Below, one piece after another: positions 55,411 through 64,000 of a stretch of 64,000 nucleotides of DNA. Position numbers and translations under genes: made by a program. The notes under the pieces were generated by a model. It had not been told where the DNA came from, ran no database searches, and saw nothing but the letters and a program-made list of their open reading frames with translations. Each line of letters opens with the position of its first letter. Positions within the stretch are counted from its first letter, which is position 1. Origin of the DNA: Amaranthus tricolor (taxonomy: Eukaryota > Streptophyta > Magnoliopsida > Caryophyllales > Amaranthaceae); the NCBI RefSeq assembly GCF_026212465.1, contig NC_080053.1, forward strand, positions 1,046,038-1,110,037, in the 5' to 3' direction.

Positions 55411-58400
55411 ATTTATCATTCTTCATCGTTCATTGTTCATTGATCATTCATCCTTGTTCATTCTTTAATGATCATTGATCCATATTCATTCTTCATCGTT
55501 CATTCTTCAATGATCATTGATCCTTGTTCATTCTTCATTTTTCCATCTTCAATGATCATTGATCCTTGTTGATTCTAAATCGTTCATTCTTCATTGCTCA
55601 TTGATCCTGGTTCATTCTTCATCGTTCATTGTTCATTGATCATTGATCCTTGTTCATTCTTCATCGTTCATTCTTCAATGATAATTGATCCTTGTTCATT
55701 CTTCATCGTTCATTCGTTAATGATCATTGATCCATATTCATTCTTCATCGTTCATTCTTCAATGATCATTGATCCTTGTTCATTCTTCATCGTTCATTCA
55801 TTATTTATCATTGATCCTTGTACATTCTTCATCGTTCATTCTACAATGCTCATTGATCCTCGTTCATTCTTCATCCTTCATTGTTCATTGATCATTGATC
55901 CTTGTTCATTCTTCATTCATTCTTCAATGCTCATTGATCCTTGTTCATTCTTCATCGTTCATTGTTCATTAATCATTGATCCTTGTTCATTCTTCATCGT
56001 TCATTCATTATTGATCAATGATCCTTGTTCATTCTTCATCGATCATTCTTCAATGATCAATTATCCTTGTTCATTCTAAATCGTTCATTCTTTAATGATC
56101 ATTGATCCTTGTTCATTCTTCATCGTTCCATCTTCAATGATCATTGATCCTTGTTCATTCTAAATCGTTCATTCTTCAATGCTCATTGATCCTGGTTCAT
56201 TCTTCATCGTTCATTGTTCATTGATCATTCATCCTTGTTCATTCTTCATCGTTCATTCTTCAATGATCATTGATCCTTGTTCATTCATCATCGTTCATTC
56301 TTTAATGATCATTGATCCATATTCATTCTTCACCGTTCATTCTTCAATGATCATTGATCCTTGTTCATTCTTCATCGTTCATTCATTATTCATCATTGAT
56401 CCTTGTACATTCTTCATCGTTCATTCTACAATGCTCATTGATCCTCGTTCATTCTTCATCGTTCATTGTTCATTGATCATTGATCCTTGTTCATTCTTCA
56501 TCATTCATTCTTCAATGCTCATTGATCCTTGTTCATTCTTCATCGTTCATTGTTCATTAATCATTGATCAATGTCATTCTTCATCGTTCCATCTTCAATG
56601 ATCATTGATCCTTGTTCATTCTAAATCGTTCATTCTTCAATGCTCATTGATCCTGGTTCATTCTTCATCGTTCATTGTTCATTCTTCATCGTTCATTCTT
56701 CAATGATCATTGATCCTTGTTCATTCTTCATCGTTCATTCTTTAATGATCATTGATCCATATTTATTTCTCATCGTTCATTCTTCAATGATCATTGATCC
56801 TTGTTCATTCTTCATCGTTCCATCTTGAATGATCATTGATCCTTGTTCATTCTAAATCGTTCATTCTTCAATGCTCATTGATCCTGGTTCATTCTTCATC
56901 GTTCATTGTTCATTGATCATTGATCCATATTCATTCTTCATCGTTCATTCTTCAATGATCATTGATCCTTGTTCATTCTTCATCGTTCATTCATTATTCA
57001 TCATTGATCCTTGTACATTCTTCATCATTCATTCTACAATGCTCATTGATCCTCGTTCATTCTTCATCGTTCATTGTTTATTGATCATTGATCCTTGTTC
57101 ATTCTTCATCATTCATTCTTCAATGCTCATTGATCCTTGTTCATTCTTCATCGTTCATTGTTCATTAATCATTGATCCTTGTTCATTCTTCATCGTTCCA
57201 TCTTCAATGATCATTGATCCTTGTTCATTCTAAATCGTTCATTCTTCAATGCTCATTGATCCTGGTTCATTCTTTATCGTTCATTGTTCATTGATCATTC
57301 ATCCTTGTTCATTCTTCATCGTTCATTCTTCAATGATCATTGATCCTTGTTCATTCATCATCGTTCATTCTTTAATGATCATTGATCCATATTCATTCTT
57401 CACCGTTCATTCTTCAATGATCATTGATCCTTGTTCATTCTTCATCGTTCATTCATTATTCATCATTGATCCTTGTACATTCTTCATCGTTCATTCTACA
57501 ATGCTCATTGATCCTCGTTCATTCTTCATCGTTCATTGTTCATTGATCATTGATCCTTGATCATTCTTCTTCATTCATTCTTCAATGCTCATTGATCCTT
57601 GTTCATTCTTCATCGTTCATTGTTCATTAATCATTGATCAATGTTCATTCTTCATCGTTCCATCTTCAATGATCATTGATCCTTGTTCATTCTAAATCGT
57701 TCATTCTTCAATGCTCATTGATCCTGGTTCATTCTTCATCGTTCATTGTTCATTCTTCATCGTTCATTCTTCAATGATCATTGATCCTTGTTCATTCTTC
57801 ATCGTTCATTCTTTAATGATCATTGATCCATATTCATTTCTCATCGTTCATTCTTCAATGATCATTGATCCTTGTTCATTCTTCATCGTTCCATCTTGAA
57901 TGATCATTGATCCTTGTTCATTCTAAATCGTTCATTCTTCAATGCTCATTGATCCTGGTTCATTCTTCATCGTTCATTGTTCATTGATCATTGATCCTTG
58001 TTCATTCTTCATCGTTCATTCTTCAATGATCATTGATCCTTGTTCATTCTTCATCGTTTATTCTTTAATGATCATTGAACCATATTCATTCTTCATCGTT
58101 CATTCTTCAATGATCATTGATCCTTGTTCATTCTTCATCGTTCATTCATTATTCAACATTGATCCTTGTACATTCTTCATTGTTCATTCTACAATGCGCA
58201 TTGATCCTGTTTCATTCTACATCGTTCATTGTTCATTGATCATTGATCCTTGTTCATTCTTCATCGTTCATTCTTCAATGCTCATTGATCCGTGTTCATT
58301 CTTCATCGTTCATTGTTCATTAATCATTGATCCTTGTTCATTCTTCATCGTTCATTCATTATTGATCATTGATCCTTGTTCATTCTTCATCGTTCATTCT

Positions 58401-61400
58401 TCAATGATCAATTATCCTTGTTCATTCTAAATCGTTCATTCTTTAATGATCATTGATCCTTGTTCATTCTTCATCGTTCCATCTTCAATGATCATTGATC
58501 CTTGTTCATTCTAAATCGTTCATTCTTCAATGCTCATTGATCCTGGTTCATTCTTCATCGTTCATTGTTCATTGATCATTCATCCTTGTTCATTCTTCAT
58601 CGTTCATTCTTCAATGATCATTGATCCTTGTTCATTCATCATCGTTCATTTTTTAATGATCATTGATCCATATTCATTCTTCACCGTTCATTCTTCAATG
58701 ATCATTGATCCTTGTTCATTCTTCATCGTTCATTCTTCAATGCTCATTGATCCTTGTTCATTCTTCATCGTTCATTGTTCATTAATCATTGATCCTTGTT
58801 CATTCTTCATCGTTCATTCATTATTGATCATTGATCCTTGTTCATTCTTCATCGTTCATTCTTCAATGATCAATTATCCTTGTTCATTCTAAATCGTTCA
58901 TTCTTTAATGATCATTGATCCTTGTTCATTCTTCATCGTTCCATCTTCAATGATCATTGATCCTTGTTCATTCTAAATCGTTCATTCTTCAATGCTCATT
59001 GATCCTGGTTCATTCTTCATCGTTCATTGTTCATTGATCATTCATCCTTGTTCATTCTTCATCGTTCATTCTTCAATGATCATTGATCCTTGTTCATTCA
59101 TCATCGTTCATTCTTTAATGATCATTGATCCATATTCATTCTTCACCGTTCATTCTTCAATGATCATTGATCCTTGTTCATTCTTCATCGTTCATTCATT
59201 ATTCATCATTGATCCTTGTACATTCTTCATCGTTCATTCTACAATGCTCATTGATCCTCGTTCATTCTTCATCGTTCATTGTTCATTGATCATTGATCCT
59301 TGTTCATTCTTCATCATTCATTCTTCAATACTCATTGATCCTTGTTCATTCTTCATCGTTCATTGTTCATTAATCATTGATCCTTGTTCATTCTTCATCG
59401 TTCCATCTTGAATGATCATTGATCCTTGTTCATTCTAAATCGTTCATTCTTCAATGCTCATTGATCCTGGTTCATTCTTCATCGTTCATTGTTCATTGAT
59501 CATTGATCCTTGTTCATTCTTCATCGTTCATTCTTCAATGATCATTGATCCTTGTTCATTCTTCATCGTTCATTCTTTAATGATCATTGATCCATATTCA
59601 TTCTTCATCGTTCATTCTTCAAAGATCATTGATCCTTGTTCATTCTTCATCGTTCCATCTTCAATGATCATTGATTCTTGTTCATTCTAAATCGTTCATT
59701 CTTCAATGTTCATTGATCCTGGTTCGTTCTTCATCGTTCATTGTTCATTGATCATTGATCCTTGTTCATTCTTCATCGTTCATTCTTCATTGATCATTGA
59801 TCCTTGTTCATTCTTCATCGTTCATTCTTCAATGCTCATTGATCCTTGTTCATTCTTCATCGTTCATTGTTCATTAATCATTGATCCTTGTTCATTCTTC
59901 ATCGTTCATTCATTATTGTTCATTGATCCTGGTTCATTTTTCATCGTTCATTCTTCAATGATCAATTATCCTTGTTCATTCTAAATCGTTCATTCTTTAA
60001 TGATCATTGATCCTTATTCATTCTTCATCGTTCCATCTTCAATGATCATTGATCCTTGTTCATTCTAAATCGTTCATTCTTCAATGCTCATTGATCCTGG
60101 TTCATTCTTCATCGTTCATTGTTCATTGATGATTCATCCTTGTTCATTCTTCATCGTTCATTCTTCAATGATCATTGATCCATGTTCATTCATCATCGTT
60201 CATTCTTTAATGATCATTGATCCATATTCATTCTTCATCGTTCATTCTTCAATGATCATTGATCCTTGTTCATTCTTCAACGTTCATTCATTATTCATCA
60301 TTGATCCTTGTACATTCTTCATCGTTCATTCTACAATGCTCATTGATCCTCGTTCATTCTTCATCGTTCATTGTTTATTGATCATTGATCCTTGTTCATT
60401 CTTCATCATTCATTCTTCAATGCTCATTGATCCTTGTTCATTCTTCATCGTTCATTGTTCATTAATCATTGATCCTTGTTCATTCTTCATCGTTCCATCT
60501 TCAATGATCATTGATCCTTGTTCATTCTAAATCGTTCATTCTTCAATGCTCATTGATCCTGGTTCATTCTTCATCGTTCATTGTTCATTGATCATTCATC
60601 CTTGTTCATTCTTTAATGATCATTGATCCATATTCATTCTTCATCGTTCATTCTTCAATGATCATTGATCCTTGTTCATTCTTCATTTTTCCATCTTCAA
60701 TGATCATTGATCCTTGTTGATTCTAAATCGTTCATTCTTCATTGCTCATTGATCCTGGTTCATTCTTCATCGTTCATTGTTCATTGATCATTGATCCTTG
60801 TTCATTCTTCATCGTTCATTCTTCAATGATAATTGATCCTTGTTCATTCTTCATCGTTCATTCGTTAATGATTGATCCTTGTTCATTCTTCATCGTTCAT
60901 TCTTCAATGATAATTGATCCATATTCATTGTTCATTCTTCATTGATCAATTATCAACAATGAACGATGAAGAATCAACAAGGATCAATGAGCAATGAACA
61001 ATGAACGATGAAGAATGAATATGGATCAATTATCATTGTTCATTGATCATTCATCCTTGTTCATTCTTTAATGATCATTGATCCATATTCATTCTTCATC
61101 GTTCATTCTTCAATGATCATTGATCCTTGTTCATTCTTCATTTTTCCATCTTCAATGATCATTGATCCTTGTTGATTCTAAATCGTTCATTCTTCATTGC
61201 TCATTGATCCTGGTTCATTCTTCATCGTTCATTGTTCATTGATCATTGATCCTTGTTCATTCTTCATCGTTCATTCTTCAATGATCATTGATCCTTGTTC
61301 ATTCTTCATCGTTCATTCTTTAATGATCATTGAACCATATTCATTCTTCATCGTTCATTCTTCAATGATCATTGATCCTTGTTCATTCTTCATCGTTCAT

Positions 61401-64000
61401 TCATTATTCAACATTGATCCTTGTACATTCTTCATTGTTCATTCTACAATGCTCATTGATCCTGTTTCATTCTTCATCGTTCATTGTTCATTGATCATTG
61501 ATCCTTGTTCATTCTTCATCGTTCATTCTTCAATGCTCATTGATCCTTGTTCATTCTTCATCGTTCATTGTTCATTAATCATTGATCCTTGTTCATTCTT
61601 CATCGTTCATTCTACAATGCTCATTGATCCTCGTTCATTCTTCATCGTTCATTGTTCATTGATCATTGATCCTTGTTCATTCTTCATCATTCATTCTTCA
61701 ATGCTCATTGATCCTTGTTCATTCTTCATCGTTCATTGTTCATTAATCATTGATCCTTGTTCATTCTTCATCGTTCCATCTTCAATGATCATTCATCCTT
61801 GTTCATTCTAAATCGTTCATTCTTCAATGCTCATTGATCCTGGTTCATTCTTCATCGTTCATTGTTCATTGATCATTGATCCTTGTTCATTCTTCATCGT
61901 TCATTCTTCAATGATCATTGATCCTTGTTCATTCTTCATCGTTCATTCGTTAATGATCATTGATCCATATTCATTCTTCATCGTTCATTCTTCAATGATC
62001 ATTGATCCTTGTTCATTCTTCATCGTTCATTCATTATTTATCATTGATCCTTGTACATTCTTCATCGTTCATTCTACAATGCTCATTGATCCTCGTTCAT
62101 TCTTCATCCTTCATTGTTCATTGATCATTGATCCTTGTTCATTCTTCATTCATTCTTCAATGCTCATTGATCCTTGTTCATTCTTCATCGTTCATTGTTC
62201 ATTAATCATTGATCCTTGTTCATTCTAAATCGTTCATTCTTCATTGCTCATTGATCCTGGTTCATTCTTCATCGTTCATTGTTCATTGATCATTGATCCT
62301 TGTTCATTCTTCATCGTTCATTCTTCAATGATCATTGATCCTTGTTCATTCTTCATCGTTCATTCTTTAATGATCATTGAACCATATTCATTCTTCATCG
62401 TTCATTCTTCAATGATCATTGATCCTTGTTCATTCTTCATCGTTCATTCATTATTCAACATTGATCCTTGTACATTCTTTATTGTTCATTCTACAATGCT
62501 CATTGATCCTGTTTCATTCTTCATCGTTCATTGTTCATTGATCATTGATCCTTGTTCATTCTTCACCGTTCATTCTTCAATGCTCATTGATCCTTGTTCA
62601 TTCTTCATCGTTCATTGTTCATTAATCATTGATCCTTGTTCATTCTTCATCGTTCATTCTACAATGCTCATTGATCCTCGTTCATTCTTCATCGTTCATT
62701 GTTCATTGATCATTGATCCTTGTTCATTCTTCATCATTCATTCTTCAATGCTCATTGATCCTTGTTCATTCTTCATCGTTCATTGTTCATTAATCATTGA
62801 TCAATGTTCATTCTTCATCGTTCCATCTTCAATGATCATTGATCCTTGTTCATTCTAAATCGTTCATTCTTCAATGCTCATTGATCCTGGTTCATTCTTC
62901 ATCGTTCATTCTTCAATGACCATTGATCCTTGTTCATTCTTCATCGTTCCATCCTGAATGCTCATTGATCCTGGTTCATTCTTCATCGTTCATTGTTCAT
63001 TGATCATTGATCCTTGTTCATTCTTCATCGTTCATTCTTCAATGATCATTGATCCTTGTTCATTCTTCATCGTTCATTCTTTAATGATCATTGATCCATA
63101 TTCATTCTTCATCGTTCATTCTTCAATGATCATTGATCCTTGTTCATTCTTCATCGTTCATTCATTATTCATCATTGATCCTTGTACATTCTTCATCGTT
63201 CATTCTACAATGCTCATTGATCCTCGTTCATTCTTCATCGTTCATTGTTTATTGATCATTGATCCTTGTTCATTCTTCATCATTCATTCTTCAATGCTCA
63301 TTGATCCTTGTTCATTCTTCATCGTTCATTGTTCATTAATCATTGATCCTTGTTCATTCTTCATCGTTCCATCTTCAATGATCATTGATCCTTGTTCATT
63401 CTAAATCGTTCATTCTTCAATGCTCATTGATCCTGGTTCATTCTTCATCGTTCATTGTTCATTGATCATTCATCCTTGTTCATTCTTCATCGTTCATTCT
63501 TCAATGATCATTGATCCTTGTTCATTCATCATCGTTCATTCTTTAATGATCATTGATCCATATTCATTCTTCACCGTTCATTCTTCAATGATCATTGATC
63601 CTTGTTCATTCTTCATCGTTCATTCATTATTCATCATTGATCCTTGTACATTCTTCATCGTTCATTCTACAATGCTCATTGATCCTCGTTCATTCTTCAT
63701 CGTTCATTGTTCATTGATCATTGATCCTTGTTCATTCTTCATCATTCATTCTTCAATGCTCATTGATCCTTGTTCATTCTTCATCGTTCATTGTTCATTA
63801 GTCATTGATCAATGTTCATTCTTCATCGTTCCATCTTCAATGATCATTGATCCTTGTTCATTCTAAATCGTTCATTCTTCAATGCTCATTGATCCTGGTT
63901 CATTCTTCATCGTTCATTGTTCATTCTTCATCGTTCATTCTTCAATGATCATTGATCCTTGTTCATTCTTCATCGTTCATTCTTTAATGATCATTGATCC
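55411..64000 (-). repeat. 42-bp satellite block, right (reverse orientation)
   Basis: Same monomer as the left block but reverse-complemented on the top strand (TGATCATTGATCCTTGTTC...), about 200 copies, continuing past the window. Higher-order spacing of 462 bp (62958 to 63420) and 630-type units recur. Variant order mirrors the left block: 61827-63866 corresponds inversely to 34287-36368 apart from one 42-bp monomer, and 58530-59411 to 39138-40019. So at least part of it is an inverted duplicate and not an independent array. Open frames on the plus strand are a by-product of period 42. Confidence 0.92.
60900..61040. repeat. Small inversion inside the right satellite
   Basis: Between about 60953 and 61036 the orientation flips (AACAATGAACGATGAAGAATC...), forming a near-hairpin with 60906-60950. 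It is flanked by repeats of the same 150-bp variant string (from 60583 and from 61036, also at 55436). A local template switch or hairpin-mediated event is likely. Confidence 0.8.

Noticed and set aside
55272..55478. Plus-strand 68-residue frame across the H leader/satellite joint
   Set aside because: Antisense of viral leader fused to satellite; no gene evidence.

Overview
The window looks like plant (angiosperm) nuclear DNA made almost entirely of two things: repeated, near-identical copies of an endogenous pararetrovirus (family Caulimoviridae), and two large blocks of a 42-bp satellite. The viral assignment rests on one polyprotein order: 30K-type movement protein, CCHC zinc knuckle, aspartic protease, reverse transcriptase and RNase H. 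There is no integrase and no LTR, and there is an initiator-tRNA-Met-type primer-binding site (TGGTATCAGAGCC). A polyprotein followed by a second overlapping ORF of unknown function, in a genome of about 7.53 kb, fits the genus Florendovirus best. A Petuvirus-like relative is the main alternative. No clear host gene, tRNA or rRNA is visible.

Layout. 1-32236: head-to-tail plus-strand viral array. Unit A (entered mid-ORF1) and unit B share a 1-base insertion that breaks ORF1 before RNase H. Unit C (about 13572-21101) is complete, with both ORFs open, a primer site, and a promoter/poly(A) region on each side. Unit D is an ORF2-only fragment. Unit E has 1.77 kb of ORF1 replaced by about 0.84 kb of AT-rich patchwork DNA and its 3' region partly inverted. 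Unit F has a 4.3-kb internal deletion. 32237-40333: satellite block, 42-bp monomers (14 codons) in higher-order units of 11 (462 bp) and 15 (630 bp). 40358-48205: plus-strand unit G (5'-truncated) followed in tandem by G' (a 5' fragment). 48206-55410: unit H, complete in both ORFs, on the minus strand. 55411-64000: the same satellite in the opposite orientation, running out of the window.

The right half is therefore a giant imperfect inverted repeat: satellite > virus > | < virus < satellite. Its core arms (40358-46408 and 48206-54256, about 6.05 kb each) are almost identical and flank a 1.8-kb spacer. Parts of the flanking satellites are also inverted copies of each other. Breakpoints carry microhomology or short templated fillers copied from nearby viral DNA on the other strand, and several lie within tens of bases of the primer-binding site.

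How it could work together: each intergenic region has duplicated as-1-like motifs, a tandem 17-bp repeat, a TATA box and a poly(A) signal. Unit C is laid out so that one transcript could span a full terminally redundant genome. The promoter between G and G' points into the inverted unit H, so read-through would give full-length antisense viral RNA, and any longer transcript would fold into a kilobase-scale hairpin. That is a plausible natural source of antiviral siRNA. The promoter after unit F points into the satellite. These functional ideas are inference. All comparisons were made by eye, and an assembly artefact at the inverted repeat cannot be excluded from sequence alone.
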